Source of the DNA: Streptomyces sp. cf386
GTDB taxonomy: Bacteria > Actinomycetota > Actinomycetes > Streptomycetales > Streptomycetaceae
Direction of reading: 5' to 3'
DNA length: 64,000 bases
Assembly: GCF_900103585.1 (NCBI RefSeq)
Contig: NZ_FNHV01000003.1
Coordinates: forward strand, 124,001 to 188,000
Part shown: piece after piece, positions 33,896 through 44,254 of the stretch
How positions within the stretch are numbered: the stretch's first letter is position 1
Layout of the letters: each line of letters begins with the position of its first letter
Position numbers and translations under genes: made by a program
Notes under the pieces: generated by a model
Told to the model about the DNA's origin: nothing
The model's input: only the letters and a program-made list of their open reading frames with translations
Databases searched by the model: none

Positions 33896-34279
33896 ATGAA
33901 GCAGTCTGCTGCCAAGACCCTCGGTGTCGCCGCTCTCGGTGCCGCCTTCGCCGCCGCGGGTGCCGGCGCCGCGAACGCCGCGCCGGCCGCCCCGGACGCC
34001 GCGGGCACGGCGCTGGGCGTCGCCCAGTCGCTGCCGGCCGAGAGCCTCGCCGCCCAGGCCACCCCGGCCGCCACCTCGGGGCTCGCCCAGGGCCAGGAGG
34101 CGCTCACCACCGGCGTGGCCGCCGCGCAGCCGGCTGCCGAGCAGGCGCTGGCGGGCGGCCCGACCGGTGTTGCCGGGCTGCTCGGCGGTCTGCCGGTGCA
34201 GGGCCTGACCACCGAGGCGCTGCCGACCCAGGGGCTGCCCCTCCAGGGCCTGCCGGTGAACGGCCTCCCGCTCGGCTGA
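33896..34279 (+). CDS. Secreted low-complexity protein with GLP-type repeats
   Basis: 127 residues. A clear signal peptide (MKQSAAKTLGVAALGAAFAA, cleavage after ANA near residue 28) precedes an Ala/Pro/Gln-rich mature region. The C-terminus is an array of six-residue repeats (LPVQG, LPTQG, LPLQG, LPVNG, LPLG). There are no cysteines. It resembles the small abundant exported Streptomyces proteins of unknown role. A terminator hairpin follows at 34304. Confidence 0.85.
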   Translation: MKQSAAKTLGVAALGAAFAAAGAGAANAAPAAPDAAGTALGVAQSLPAESLAAQATPAATSGLAQGQEALTTGVAAAQPAAEQALAGGPTGVAGLLGGLPVQGLTTEALPTQGLPLQGLPVNGLPLG

Positions 34280-34303
34280 GCCCTCCGCACCGGAGAACCA
34301 CAT

Positions 34304-34342
34304 CGCCGGGGCGCACTCCTCATAGGGGGGTGCGCCCCGGCG
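34304..34342 (+). terminator. Hairpin after the secreted repeat protein gene
   Basis: A 16-bp stem with one mismatch (34304-34319 with 34327-34342) and a 7-base loop, 24 bases after the stop. Confidence 0.8.
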
Positions 34343-34475
34343 GCGTGTCGTCGGCAGGGCATTCGACCTGCGCCTTTGTTCGCTCCGGGGGCCATTGTCA
34401 GTGGGCTGCGGTAGCTTCCGAAGGGTGGGCGCGACGAGGCGCATCACGGGATACGGCCACAGGGGTGGGTGGACG

Positions 34476-35495
34476 ATGAGCGACGGCACGGCGACGACGA
34501 CAACGGACCTCGACATCAGACTGGAGAAACACCGCGTCGAACTGACCGGGTACTGCTACCGCATGCTCGGCTCGTCCTTCGAGGCCGAGGACGCGGTGCA
34601 GGACACGATGGTCCGCGCCTGGCGGAGCTACGACAAGTTCGAGGGCCGCTCCAGCCTCCGGTCGTGGCTGTACCGCATCGCGACGAACGTGTGCCTGGAC
34701 ATGCTGACCGCCGGCAACAAGCGGGCCCGGCCGATGGACCTGACGGAGGCGACGCCGCTCGCCCAGGCGGCGCTCTCGCCCCGGCCGGACAACACCTGGC
34801 TGGAGCCGATGCCGGACAGCCGGGTGCTGCCCACGACCGACGACCCGGCCGAGGCGGCCGTCGCCAAGGAGTCGGTGCGGCTCGCCTTCATGGCCGCCCT
34901 GCAGCAACTGCCGCCCAAGCAGCGGGCGGTACTGATCCTGCGCGAGGTGCTGACCTGGAAGGCGAGCGAGGTCGCCGAGCTGCTCGGCACCACGGTCGCG
35001 TCGGTCAACAGCGCGCTGCAGCGGGCCCGCGCGACGCTCGCCGAGCGGGAGCAGCCGGGGGCCGAGGCGGCCGTCTCCGACCCGCTGGACGAGGAGCAGC
35101 TAAAGCTCCTGGAGCGGTATGTCGCGGCCTTCGAGGGCTACGACATGACGGCGCTCACCGCCCTGCTGCACGAGGACGCCATCATGACGATGCCGCCGTT
35201 CGACCTGTGGCTGACCGGCGCCCGGGACATCACCGGCTTCATGACGACGCTCGGCGCCCCCTGCGCGGGCTCGCGACTGGTGCCGGTCCGGGTCAACGGG
35301 CTGCCGGGGTTCGCACAGTACAAACCGGATCCGGAGAAAGGCGGCTTCAGCCCCTGGGCGGTCCAGGTCCTGGAGCTCTCAGACGGCCGGATCACCGGGT
35401 TCCACTGCTTCCTCGACACCCAGCGCTGGTTCCCGCTGTTCGGGCTGCCCCTCCGCCTCGAAGCGGAGCCCGACAAGGTCGAGGAGGGCGTGTAG
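34476..35495 (+). CDS. ECF sigma factor with C-terminal SnoaL-like domain
   Basis: 339 residues. Sigma region 2 is YCYRMLGSSFEAEDAVQDTMVRAWRSYDKFEGRSSLRSWLYRIATNVCLDML. Region 4 is LPPKQRAVLILREVLTWKASEVAELLGTTVASVNSALQRAR. A C-terminal SnoaL/NTF2-like domain follows (LLERYVAAFEGYDMTALTALLHEDAIMTMPPFDLWLTG). Such fused domains replace a separate anti-sigma factor in several ECF groups. The start MSDGTA at 34476 is chosen; upstream codons look non-coding. Its last 117 bases overlap the convergent STAS gene. Confidence 0.9.
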   Translation: MSDGTATTTTDLDIRLEKHRVELTGYCYRMLGSSFEAEDAVQDTMVRAWRSYDKFEGRSSLRSWLYRIATNVCLDMLTAGNKRARPMDLTEATPLAQAALSPRPDNTWLEPMPDSRVLPTTDDPAEAAVAKESVRLAFMAALQQLPPKQRAVLILREVLTWKASEVAELLGTTVASVNSALQRARATLAEREQPGAEAAVSDPLDEEQLKLLERYVAAFEGYDMTALTALLHEDAIMTMPPFDLWLTGARDITGFMTTLGAPCAGSRLVPVRVNGLPGFAQYKPDPEKGGFSPWAVQVLELSDGRITGFHCFLDTQRWFPLFGLPLRLEAEPDKVEEGV

Positions 35496-35723
35496 CGAGG
35501 GGTCCGCGTCCCGCAGCCGGATCCGTCCCCCGGCGCGTCGCGCGGCCAGCTGCAGGCGCGCCAGCAGATCCACGACGCCCAGCCCCGGCGGCCCGAGCCC
35601 ACCGACATCGCACACCAGCACCCCCACCCCACTGGCCTCCAGCCGCCCCCGCACCTCGTCGCACAGCCCCGGCACCTCGTCCCTGGTGACGGGGCCGGCC
35701 AGCACGAGTACAGCGGGTGTCAT
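35379..35723 (-). CDS. STAS-domain protein (anti-sigma factor antagonist-like)
   Basis: About 114 residues from MTPAVLVLAGPVTRDEVPGLCDEV; in-frame starts at 35765 and 35801 are possible and none has a strong ribosome site. The STAS core is VGVLVCDVGGLGPPGLGVVDLLARLQLAARRAGGRIRLRDA. The usual phosphorylatable Ser/Thr in the DxS loop is absent; Pro-Pro-Gly stands there. The C-terminal 38 codons lie antisense to the ECF sigma gene. It may be involved in sigma regulation, but this is inferred. Confidence 0.7.
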   Translation of the reverse strand: MTPAVLVLAGPVTRDEVPGLCDEVRGRLEASGVGVLVCDVGGLGPPGLGVVDLLARLQLAARRAGGRIRLRDADPSLHALLDLVGLRFEAEGQPEQREPALGVEEAVEPGDPAV

Positions 35724-35931
35724 GGCGTCCACGATCGGTAGACCGGGCGGGGGGACAGAACTCATCGGGCCGGGCGCCGGTCGGTGATTTCCGCTGCTCA
35801 CGGCCCGTGCGGTGTCCGCCGACCGAGATCACGTTGACCCGGTCCCCTCCTCCCCGGAGGGTTAGCTGCATGCCCCATGTATCAGCGCGTCCCCGAATAC
35901 CCTGCGTCTCCCTCTCCGCCAAGGAGGTGCC

Positions 35932-36852
35932 GTGCAGGGGGTGTTGACGGGGTTCGCGGTGATCGCGGTCGTCATCGGGGTGGGCTATCTGATCGGCCGA
36001 CGCGGTTACCTCGGTGACCAGGGCCGCGAGGTCCTCACCAAGCTGGCCTTCCACGTGGCGTCCCCGGCCCTGCTGTTCACCACGCTCGCGCAGACCGACC
36101 TCTCGGTGATCTTCTCCAGCAGACTGCTGGTCACGGCGCTGAGCACGGCCGCCGCGGCCGGAGTCTTCGTCGCGGTCGGTGCCCTACGGGGCTGGGGTGT
36201 GGGCCGTACGACGATCGGCGCCCTGTGCTCCAGCTACGTCAACTCCGGCAACCTCGGCATCCCCATCGCGGTGTACGTCCTGGGCGACGCCTCCCTCGTG
36301 GCGCCGGTCCTGCTCTTCCAGCTCGTCGGCGTCACCCCCATCGCCCTGACGGTCCTCGACCTGTCCGGCAAGGGCGCGAAAGGCCCACTGCGGCGCCGGC
36401 TCCTGGTACCGCTGCGCAACCCGATCGCCGTCGGCTCACTGGCGGGCGTCGCGGTGTCGGCGGCGGGGGTGAAGGTCCCGGCGCCCGTCCTGGACCCGCT
36501 GACCCTGATCGGCGGGATGTCGGTCCCCGCGGTCCTGCTGGCCTTCGGTATCTCCCTGTGTGGCAGCACGATGCCGGGCCGCGGGCCGGACCGGCTGCCG
36601 GTGCTGCTGTCGGTCGCGCTGAAGTCGGTGGGCCAGCCGGCGGTGGCGTGGGCACTGGCGGTGGGGGTGTTCGGGCTCCGGGGCGCTCAACTGCTGGACG
36701 TGGTGGTCACGTCGGCCCTGCCTGCCGCGCAGAACCTGTACACGTACGCGTCGAGTTATCGGGTCGGTGAGCGGTTGGCCCGGGACTCGATTCTGCTGTC
36801 GACGGTGATCTCGGTGCCGGTGTTGGTGGTCGTCGCCGCGCTCCTGGGCTGA
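35932..36852 (+). CDS. AEC-family (auxin efflux carrier-like) transporter
   Basis: A 306-residue membrane protein with about 10 spans and the AEC signatures FHVASPALLFTTLAQ and SSYVNSGNLGIPIAVYVLG in the first half and SALPAAQNLYTYAS near the end. Bacterial AEC proteins move malate, other organic acids or related solutes. The GTG start has an ideal AAGGAGG site. The substrate is unknown. Confidence 0.88.
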   Translation: MQGVLTGFAVIAVVIGVGYLIGRRGYLGDQGREVLTKLAFHVASPALLFTTLAQTDLSVIFSSRLLVTALSTAAAAGVFVAVGALRGWGVGRTTIGALCSSYVNSGNLGIPIAVYVLGDASLVAPVLLFQLVGVTPIALTVLDLSGKGAKGPLRRRLLVPLRNPIAVGSLAGVAVSAAGVKVPAPVLDPLTLIGGMSVPAVLLAFGISLCGSTMPGRGPDRLPVLLSVALKSVGQPAVAWALAVGVFGLRGAQLLDVVVTSALPAAQNLYTYASSYRVGERLARDSILLSTVISVPVLVVVAALLG

Positions 36853-36874
36853 CCTGAGCCGAAGCCCGGCAAGC

Positions 36875-36911
36875 GCGACGGGCCGGGAACCCGAAGGCCC
36901 CGGCCCGTCGC
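36875..36911. terminator. Bidirectional hairpin between the AEC and deoA genes
   Basis: A perfect 13-bp stem (36875-36887 with 36899-36911) with an 11-base loop at the convergent junction. Confidence 0.85.
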
Positions 36912-36948
36912 ATGGTCACCCGCCTCGGGCGATACGCGCCAACTCGCC

Positions 36949-38232
<1,284 letters not shown>

Positions 38233-38259
38233 GGCTTTCCTTCCGGCCGAGCATTCTTC

Positions 38260-38312
38260 AAAAACGACGCGGCCCCTCCGAGCGGCTCGCTGGAGCAACT
38301 CGGAAGGGCCGC
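38260..38312 (-). terminator. Rho-independent terminator-like hairpin between cdd and deoA
   Basis: On the reverse strand a 14-bp stem with one mismatch (arms 38299-38312 and 38269-38282) is followed by GCGTCGTTTTTG, five T. It sits 7 bases after the cdd stop and 28 bases before deoA. It would end or attenuate the importer transcript before deoA. Confidence 0.8.
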
Positions 38313-38319
38313 ACAGGAG

Positions 38320-38727
38320 TTACCTGGTGAGGTGGTCCGGCCCGAAGGCCTGGGGCAGCATCTGGGAGAGCGGCAGGATCCCCGCCGGAGTCTCCAGCAG
38401 CAGTTCCGGGCCGCCGAACTCGTGGAGCAGCTGACGGCAGCGGCCGCACGGGACCAGGACATCGCCGTTGCGGTCGACGCAGGTGAAGTGCGTCAGCTTG
38501 CCGCCCCCTGTGTTCTGCAGCTCCGAGACCAGCCCGCACTCGGCGCACAGGGAGAGACCGTACGACGCGTTCTCGACGTTGCAGCCGGTGATCGTCCGGC
38601 CGTCGTCGACCAGGGCCGCGACGCCGACCGGGTAGCCGGAGTACGGGGCGTAGGCGCGGGACATGGCGTCCCGGGCCGCCGCGCGCAGCTTGTCCCAGTC
38701 GACGTCGTGGGAGGCGGCCGTACTCAC
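38320..38727 (-). CDS. cdd: Cytidine deaminase
   Basis: A 135-residue small zinc deaminase converting (deoxy)cytidine to (deoxy)uridine. Motifs are APYSGYPVGVAALVDDG, NVENASYGLSLCAECG (Cys and catalytic Glu) and PCGRCRQLLHEF (two Cys). The GTG overlaps the permease stop (GTGA). Its products feed thymidine phosphorylase downstream. Confidence 0.95.
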   Translation of the reverse strand: MSTAASHDVDWDKLRAAARDAMSRAYAPYSGYPVGVAALVDDGRTITGCNVENASYGLSLCAECGLVSELQNTGGGKLTHFTCVDRNGDVLVPCGRCRQLLHEFGGPELLLETPAGILPLSQMLPQAFGPDHLTR

Positions 38728-39989
38728 TTGCCCTGGCCCTTCTTGTACGGCAGTCCGTCCGCCTTCGGCATGCGCAGGCGTTGCGCGGACAGTGTGAGGA
38801 CGATGAGCGTGATGACGTACGGCGTGGCGGAGACGACCTGGTTCGGGACCTCGTTGGTGGTGGCGTACCAGGCGTATACCAGGGCGCCGATGACGGCGGT
38901 GATCATCGACGAGGCGTACTTCTTGGTGACCACGAGCCAGATGGCGCCGATGATCAACAGGAGCGCACCGAGCAGCAGCAGGGCGTGGACGTTCTGGGAG
39001 CCGCCGCGCAGGTTGAGGCTGTCGGTGTAGCCGAACAGGCCGGCGCCGAGGGCGAGGCCGCCCGGCATCCAGTTGCCGAAGATCATCGCGGCGAGACCGA
39101 TGTAGCCGCGGCCGCTGACCTGGCCCTCCAGGTAGAAGGGGTTGGCCACGATGGAGAGGAACACGCCGCCGAGGCCGGCCAGGCCGCCGGAGATGACCAC
39201 GGCGATGTACTTGTACTTGTAGACGTTCACGCCGAGGGACTCGGCCGCGACCGGGTTCTCACCGCAGGAGCGCAGGCGCAGACCGAAGGCGGTGCGCCAC
39301 AGGATCCACCAGGTCGCCGGGATCAGCGCGATGGCGATCAGGGTCAGCCAGGAGACGTTGGTGACCAGGCCGCCGAGCAGGCCCGCGATGTCCGAGATGA
39401 AGAACCAGCCGTGGTTGTTCAGGTCCCGCAGCCCGTCGGACAGGCCCGGCACGGTGAAGTGGCCGAGCGAGTCGATCGCCGGGGACTGCTTGGCGGAGCC
39501 GCCCGCGTGGCCCTCGAAGGCGAGGGGCGCGAGGTAGCGGGTGATGCCGAGGGCGAGGATGTTGATCGCCACACCGGAGACGATGTGGTTGACCCTGAAG
39601 GTGACGGTGGCGATGGCGTGCAGGATGCCGCCGATGCAGCCGCCGATGATGCCGACGACGACACCGGTCCACGGCCCCCACTGGAAGCCGGCCCAGGCGC
39701 CGAACCAGGTGCCGAGGATCATCATGCCTTCGAGGCCGATGTTGACGACGCCCGCGCGCTCGGCCCACAGACCGCCGAGACCGGCGAGGCCGATCGGCAC
39801 GGCGAGCTGGAGCGCGGTGGACATCTGGCTGACGTTGGTGATGCCGTCGGCGCCGGTGATGATGCGGACGATCGAGGTCAGCGCCAGGGCGCCGGCGATG
39901 ACCAGCAGCAGCACGGGCCACGACAGGCGGCGACCGGTCGGCGCGGCGGGCTGCAGCGTGGGCTGGTTGACGTCGGTGGCGGTGGTCAT
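38724..39989 (-). CDS. Nucleoside ABC transporter permease 2
   Basis: A 421-residue polytopic permease of the branched-chain amino acid/ribose superfamily, subfamily of BmpA-linked nucleoside importers (NupQ/YufQ type). Conserved parts are ALQLAVPIGLAGLGGLWAERAGVVNIGLEGMMILGTWFGAW, RVNHIVSGVAINILALGITRY and RSCGENPVAAESLGVNVYKYKYIAVVISGGLAGLGGVFLS. It overlaps permease 1 (ATGA) and cdd (GTGA). Confidence 0.92.
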   Translation of the reverse strand: MTTATDVNQPTLQPAAPTGRRLSWPVLLLVIAGALALTSIVRIITGADGITNVSQMSTALQLAVPIGLAGLGGLWAERAGVVNIGLEGMMILGTWFGAWAGFQWGPWTGVVVGIIGGCIGGILHAIATVTFRVNHIVSGVAINILALGITRYLAPLAFEGHAGGSAKQSPAIDSLGHFTVPGLSDGLRDLNNHGWFFISDIAGLLGGLVTNVSWLTLIAIALIPATWWILWRTAFGLRLRSCGENPVAAESLGVNVYKYKYIAVVISGGLAGLGGVFLSIVANPFYLEGQVSGRGYIGLAAMIFGNWMPGGLALGAGLFGYTDSLNLRGGSQNVHALLLLGALLLIIGAIWLVVTKKYASSMITAVIGALVYAWYATTNEVPNQVVSATPYVITLIVLTLSAQRLRMPKADGLPYKKGQGK

Positions 39990-41107
39990 CGGCCAGCCAC
40001 CTCCTTCGTGTTGTTGTCGGCGCCGAGCACGTGGCCGGCGGCGAGTTCCGCGCCGACCCGGCGCTGCTGGCGGCGCAGGCCCCACTCGCGTACGGCTTCG
40101 TAGGAGACGACGACGGAGAGCACGATCAGGCCCTGCATGATGACCGCGATCTCCTTGTCGTAGTCGTGGAAGTCCAGCTCGGGCGACGCCTTGTCGAGCC
40201 AGGCCCACAGCAGGGCGGCGAAGGCGATGCCGACCGGGCTGTTACGGCCGAGCAGGGCGATGCCGATACCGAGGAAGCCGATGCCGGTGGGGAAGTTCAG
40301 GCTGTACGTGTGGGTGTCGCCGAGCAGGATCGGCAGGCCGGCCAGGCCCGCGATGCCGCCGGAGAGCAGCATGGCGGTGAGCACCATGCGCTTGGGGTCG
40401 ACACCGCTGGCCGCCGCGGCGGACTCCGAGGCACCGGAGGCGCGCAGGTCGAAGCCGAAGCGGGTGCGGTTGAGGACGATCCAGTAGGCGATGCCGAGCA
40501 GCACGGCGAGGAAGACCAGGCCGTAGATCTCGCCGGCGTCGCCCATGTCGATGCCGGGGACCCAGCCGGACTCGTGCATCTCGCCGGTGGTGTTGTTGTT
40601 GCCGACCTTGACGCCGAAGACGTTCGGCAGCCACAGGTAGGCGATGACCGAGGTGGCGATCGCGTTCAGCATGATCGTCGCGACGACCTCGCTGACGCCG
40701 CGGGTGACCTTGAGGACACCGGCGATGCCGGACCAGAAGGCGCCGGTGCAGACCGCGGTGAGGATCAGCAGCGGGATCTGCAGAGCCGCCGGCAGGTTCG
40801 CGTGGGCGCCGACGACGGCGGCCATCATGGCGGCGAGCTGGTACTGGCCGTCGACACCGATGTTGAACAGGTTCATCCGGAAGCCGATGGCCACCGCGAG
40901 GGCCGCGATGTAGTACATCGAGGCCTGGTTGATGATCAGGACCTGGATGTCGGAGTACGAGGCCTGCTCGAACATCAGGGTGTACGGCTCGATCGGGCTC
41001 TTGCCCGAGGCGATCAGCACGATCGCGCTGAGCACGAAGGCCACGGCGAGCGCGATGACCGGTCCGGCCACCGCGAGGAGCACACGCTCCTTGTCGAACT
41101 TCTTCAT
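39986..41107 (-). CDS. Nucleoside ABC transporter permease 1
   Basis: A 373-residue polytopic permease (NupP/YufP type). Signatures are YYIAALAVAIGFRMNLFNIGVDGQYQLAAM, RGVSEVVATIMLNAIATSVIAYLW and LRASGASESAAAASGVDPKRMVLTAMLLSGGIAGLAGL. It shares one base with the ATPase stop (TGATG). With permease 2 it forms the membrane channel. Confidence 0.92.
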   Translation of the reverse strand: MKKFDKERVLLAVAGPVIALAVAFVLSAIVLIASGKSPIEPYTLMFEQASYSDIQVLIINQASMYYIAALAVAIGFRMNLFNIGVDGQYQLAAMMAAVVGAHANLPAALQIPLLILTAVCTGAFWSGIAGVLKVTRGVSEVVATIMLNAIATSVIAYLWLPNVFGVKVGNNNTTGEMHESGWVPGIDMGDAGEIYGLVFLAVLLGIAYWIVLNRTRFGFDLRASGASESAAAASGVDPKRMVLTAMLLSGGIAGLAGLPILLGDTHTYSLNFPTGIGFLGIGIALLGRNSPVGIAFAALLWAWLDKASPELDFHDYDKEIAVIMQGLIVLSVVVSYEAVREWGLRRQQRRVGAELAAGHVLGADNNTKEVAGR

Positions 41108-42741
41108 CAGCGGGCCTCGTCTTCCGGAGCCTCGGGAGACTTACGGATCTCGGGGGTGTCTGCGCCGGGCTCGGCGGTCTCGTCGTGTTCCAGGTGGCCG
41201 GTCGCGGCACCGGTCATGGCCGAGCCCAGCTCCTCCGGCGTGATGGTGGCCGGGTCGGCGTCGGCGACCAGCTTGCCGTTGTAGATCACGCGGAGGGTGT
41301 CGGACAGGCCGATCAGCTCGTCCAGGTCGGCGGAGATCAGCAGCACGGCCAGGCCCTCGCGGCGGGCCTCGCGGATGTGGTCCCAGATCGCGGCCTGCGC
41401 GCCGACGTCCACACCACGGGTCGGGTGCGCGGCGATCAGGAAGCGCGGCTTGTGGCTCATCTCGCGGCCGACGATCAGCTTCTGCTGGTTGCCGCCGGAC
41501 AGGGAGGCGGCGGTGACGTCGATACCGGGGGTGCGGACGTCGTACGCCTCGACGATGCGGCGCGTGTCCGCCTGCGCGGCCTTCGGGTCCAGCCATACGC
41601 CCTTGGCGTTGGGCTTCTCGGTGACGTGGCCGAGGATGCGGTTCTCCCAGAGGGGGGCCTCCAGGAGCAGACCGTGGCGGTGGCGGTCCTCGGGGATGTA
41701 GCCGATGCCCTGCTCGCGGCGCTTGCGGGTGGTCCAGCCGGTGATCTCCTCGTCGATCATCGTGATCGTGCCGGAGTCGGCGCCCTTGAGGCCGATGAGC
41801 GCGTCGACCAGCTCGGTCTGGCCGTTGCCCTCCACGCCGGCGATGCCCAGGACCTCGCCCGCGTGGATGGTGAAGGTGATGTCGTCCAGCAGGGCCTTGC
41901 CGCCGGCCGTCTCCAGGCGCAGCTTGTCGACGGTGATGACCGGGCGGTCGGTGACCGTGGACTCGGCGGTCTCCGGCGTGGGCAGCTCGCTGCCGACCAT
42001 CATCTCGGCGAGCTGACGCGGGGTCGTCTCGGCGGGAACGGCCGTACCGACCGTCGTACCACGACGGATGACGGTGATCTCGTCGGCGACGGACAGCACC
42101 TCGCCCAGCTTGTGGGAGATGAAGATGACCGACAGGCCCTCGGCCTTCAGCTCGCGCAGGTTGTCGAAGAGCGCGTCGACCTCCTGCGGCACCAGGACGG
42201 CCGTCGGCTCGTCGAGGATCAGCGTGGTGGCGCCGCGGTAGAGGACCTTGAGGATCTCCACGCGCTGGCGGGCGGCGACACCGAGCTCCTCGACGAGGCG
42301 GTCGGGCTGCACGCCGAGGCCGTAGCGCTCGGAGATCTCCTTGATCTTCTTACGGGCCTTGGCGCCGATGCCGTACAGCTTCTCGCTGCCCAGGACGACG
42401 TTCTCCAGGACGGTGAGGTTGTCGGCGAGCATGAAGTGCTGGTGCACCATGCCGATGCCGCGCACGATGGCGTCGGCCGGCGAGGAGAAGCTCACCTGCT
42501 CGCCGTCGATCGCGATGGTGCCCTCGTCCGGCTTCTGCATGCCGTAGAGGATCTTCATCAGCGTCGACTTGCCGGCGCCGTTCTCGCCGACGAGGGCGTG
42601 GACGGTGCCCTTGCGGACGGTGAGGTGGATGTCGTGGTTGGCCACGACGCCCGGGAATCGCTTGGTGATCCCGGCGAGCTCGACGGCGGTCACCTGACCG
42701 TTGACCGCCGCTCCGGCCGGAGGGCTGCTGGACGCGTTGAT
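41107..42741 (-). CDS. Nucleoside ABC transporter ATP-binding protein
   Basis: A double ABC ATPase (NupO/YufO type), 528 residues from a GTG at 42693 or 544 from an ATC at 42741. The first Walker A is [18 protein letters not shown], with a Q-loop near [16 protein letters not shown] and Walker B in [10 protein letters not shown]. The second half has [17 protein letters not shown] and [15 protein letters not shown]. The start is uncertain: the GTG lacks a ribosome site, while the upstream ATC has AGGAGAG at ideal spacing. I therefore give the longer span; see findings. It is the first gene of the import operon, which has CTACGCGCGTAG 28 bases upstream. Confidence 0.92.
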   Translation of the reverse strand: MNASSSPPAGAAVNGQVTAVELAGITKRFPGVVANHDIHLTVRKGTVHALVGENGAGKSTLMKILYGMQKPDEGTIAIDGEQVSFSSPADAIVRGIGMVHQHFMLADNLTVLENVVLGSEKLYGIGAKARKKIKEISERYGLGVQPDRLVEELGVAARQRVEILKVLYRGATTLILDEPTAVLVPQEVDALFDNLRELKAEGLSVIFISHKLGEVLSVADEITVIRRGTTVGTAVPAETTPRQLAEMMVGSELPTPETAESTVTDRPVITVDKLRLETAGGKALLDDITFTIHAGEVLGIAGVEGNGQTELVDALIGLKGADSGTITMIDEEITGWTTRKRREQGIGYIPEDRHRHGLLLEAPLWENRILGHVTEKPNAKGVWLDPKAAQADTRRIVEAYDVRTPGIDVTAASLSGGNQQKLIVGREMSHKPRFLIAAHPTRGVDVGAQAAIWDHIREARREGLAVLLISADLDELIGLSDTLRVIYNGKLVADADPATITPEELGSAMTGAATGHLEHDETAEPGADTPEIRKSPEAPEDEAR

Positions 42742-42769
42742 GGCGCACTCTCCTGGGGACGGGGGTCGT

Positions 42770-42781
42770 CTACGCGCGTAG
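42770..42781. promoter_or_regulatory. Operator CTACGCGCGTAG upstream of the ABC operon
   Basis: A perfect copy of the palindrome, 28 bases before the ATC start and 76 before the GTG of the ATPase gene. Confidence 0.8.
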
Positions 42782-42819
42782 CGCCCCTATGGCCTGAAAG
42801 GGGCCGACGCACCGCGAAC

Positions 42820-42865
42820 AACGGGGTACGGGGAAAGCCCTTGGAAAGCCTCCCCGTACCCCGTT
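42820..42865 (-). terminator. Hairpin between the BMP lipoprotein gene and the ABC operon
   Basis: A perfect 15-bp stem (42820-42834 with 42851-42865) with a 16-base loop, just after the first BMP gene stop on the reverse strand. It separates this gene from the importer operon. Confidence 0.85.
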
Positions 42866-42912
42866 GAGCGGACGTAACCCCGGGGTTACCGCTGCTCAGG
42901 GTGTTGCTGCAA

Positions 42913-43962
42913 TCAGCTGGACTTGACCTTGATCTCGCCGCTGATGATCTTCTCCTTGGCCGTCTTGATGGCGTCCTGCAGCTCGGTGTTGTCCGCGAAC
43001 TTCGGGTTGGAGTTCGACAGGCTCACCTCGCCGGTCTTCAGATCGCCACGAACGATACCGGTCTCCGGCTTGCCGTCCTCGACCGACTGCGCCAGGTTGT
43101 ACACCGCCTTGGCGACGTCCTTCATCGCCGAGGTCAGGATGTGGTCCTTGTACTTTGCGAGAGCTTCCTGCTTGTACTGGTCCGAGTCCACACCGACCGC
43201 CCACACCTTGTTGGCGGCGGCGGCCTCGATGACACCCTGGCCGGACAGACCTGCGGCCGCGTAGACGACGTCGGCCTTCTTCTCGATCTGGCCCTCGGCG
43301 GCCGACTTGCCCTTGTCCGGGCTGGAGAAGCCACCCTCCTCCGCGGTCTGCGTGAGGTACTGGGAGAGGACCTTGACCTTGGGGTTCGTGTCCTTGACGC
43401 CCTGCTCGAAGCCGGCCTGGAACTTGTGGATCAGCGGGATGTCCACACCGCCCACGAAGCCGACCGTGTTCGTCTTGGTGCTCTTGGCGGCGGCGACACC
43501 GGCGAGGTACGACGCCTGCTCCTCGGAGAAGACCAGGTCGGCCACGTTCTTCGACTCGACCGTGGAGTCGTCCACGATGCCGAAGGTGGTGTCGGGGAAC
43601 TTCTCCGCGGCACCCTTCACGGCGGCGGCGTACGCGTAGCCGACGCCGATCACCGGGTTGTAGCCCTGCTTGGCCAGCGACACCAGTCGCTGCTCCTTGT
43701 CGGCGTCCGTCTCGCCCTCGGTCGGCTCGACGTCCTGGGTGTCGTACCCGAACTCCTTCTTCGCCTGCTCCAGACCCGCGTACGCGGCGTCGTTGAAGGA
43801 CTGGTCGCCCTTGCCGCCGACGTCGTACGCGATGGCGAGGCCCTTGTCGCCGTCCTTCGACTCGGACGAGGCCGAGGTCGAGGTGCCGCCGCAGGCGGAG
43901 AGCGCGAGGGCCAGAGAGGCGGTCGCTGCGCCTGCGACCGTGATCCGGGAAATCCGGCGCAT
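42913..43962 (-). CDS. BMP-family nucleoside-binding lipoprotein 1
   Basis: 349 residues. Signal peptide with lipobox LALSACGG, then a basic-membrane-protein (PnrA/BmpA/Med) fold: GLAIAYDVGGKGDQSFNDAAYAGLE, GYNPVIGVGYAYAAAVKG, TNTVGFVGGVDIPLIHKFQAGFEQGVK, QIEKKADVVYAAAGLSGQGVIEAA, WAVGVDSDQYKQ. It is the solute receptor for the nucleoside importer. The MRRISR start at 43962 is chosen, although a longer frame exists. A variant operator lies about 100 bases upstream. It is a close paralog of the gene at 44296. Confidence 0.93.
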   Translation of the reverse strand: MRRISRITVAGAATASLALALSACGGTSTSASSESKDGDKGLAIAYDVGGKGDQSFNDAAYAGLEQAKKEFGYDTQDVEPTEGETDADKEQRLVSLAKQGYNPVIGVGYAYAAAVKGAAEKFPDTTFGIVDDSTVESKNVADLVFSEEQASYLAGVAAAKSTKTNTVGFVGGVDIPLIHKFQAGFEQGVKDTNPKVKVLSQYLTQTAEEGGFSSPDKGKSAAEGQIEKKADVVYAAAGLSGQGVIEAAAANKVWAVGVDSDQYKQEALAKYKDHILTSAMKDVAKAVYNLAQSVEDGKPETGIVRGDLKTGEVSLSNSNPKFADNTELQDAIKTAKEKIISGEIKVKSS

Positions 43963-44065
43963 GTGTCGATGCTCCTGTCGTACGAGCGCCGGGACGGGTA
44001 CTGCTTCACAGGTACTGCTACACAGATACAGGTTCACAGCTACGGCGCTGGCTTTCGCCGCAGAT

Positions 44066-44077
44066 TAACGCGCGTAG
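44066..44077. promoter_or_regulatory. Variant operator TAACGCGCGTAG upstream of BMP gene 1
   Basis: It matches the 12-bp palindrome at 10 of 12 positions. The inner ACGCGCGT and the right half are intact; the left outer CT is TA. It lies 103 bases before the gene. Confidence 0.65.
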
Positions 44078-44223
44078 ACCTGCCTGAAAACCCCTTCTGT
44101 CCACCTTGTTATCCGCCCGTGGCCAAGTCCACGCGAGGCCTTGACCAATGGCTTGCCGACAGCGAAGGGAGGGTGGCGGTGGGTGATCCGCGTACGGGCG
44201 CTCCGAGCGCCGGGAACGACGGA

Positions 44224-44254
44224 GCGGGCGGGCACCCCCCGGATGCCCGCCCGC
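44224..44254 (-). terminator. Hairpin after BMP gene 2
   Basis: A perfect 11-bp stem (44224-44234 with 44244-44254) with a 9-base loop, 41 bases after the stop on the reverse strand. Confidence 0.7.

Noticed and set aside
41185..42867. Long forward open frame of 560 codons opposite the ABC ATPase
   Set aside because: It is an antisense shadow caused by high GC; the Walker and signature motifs are all on the reverse strand.
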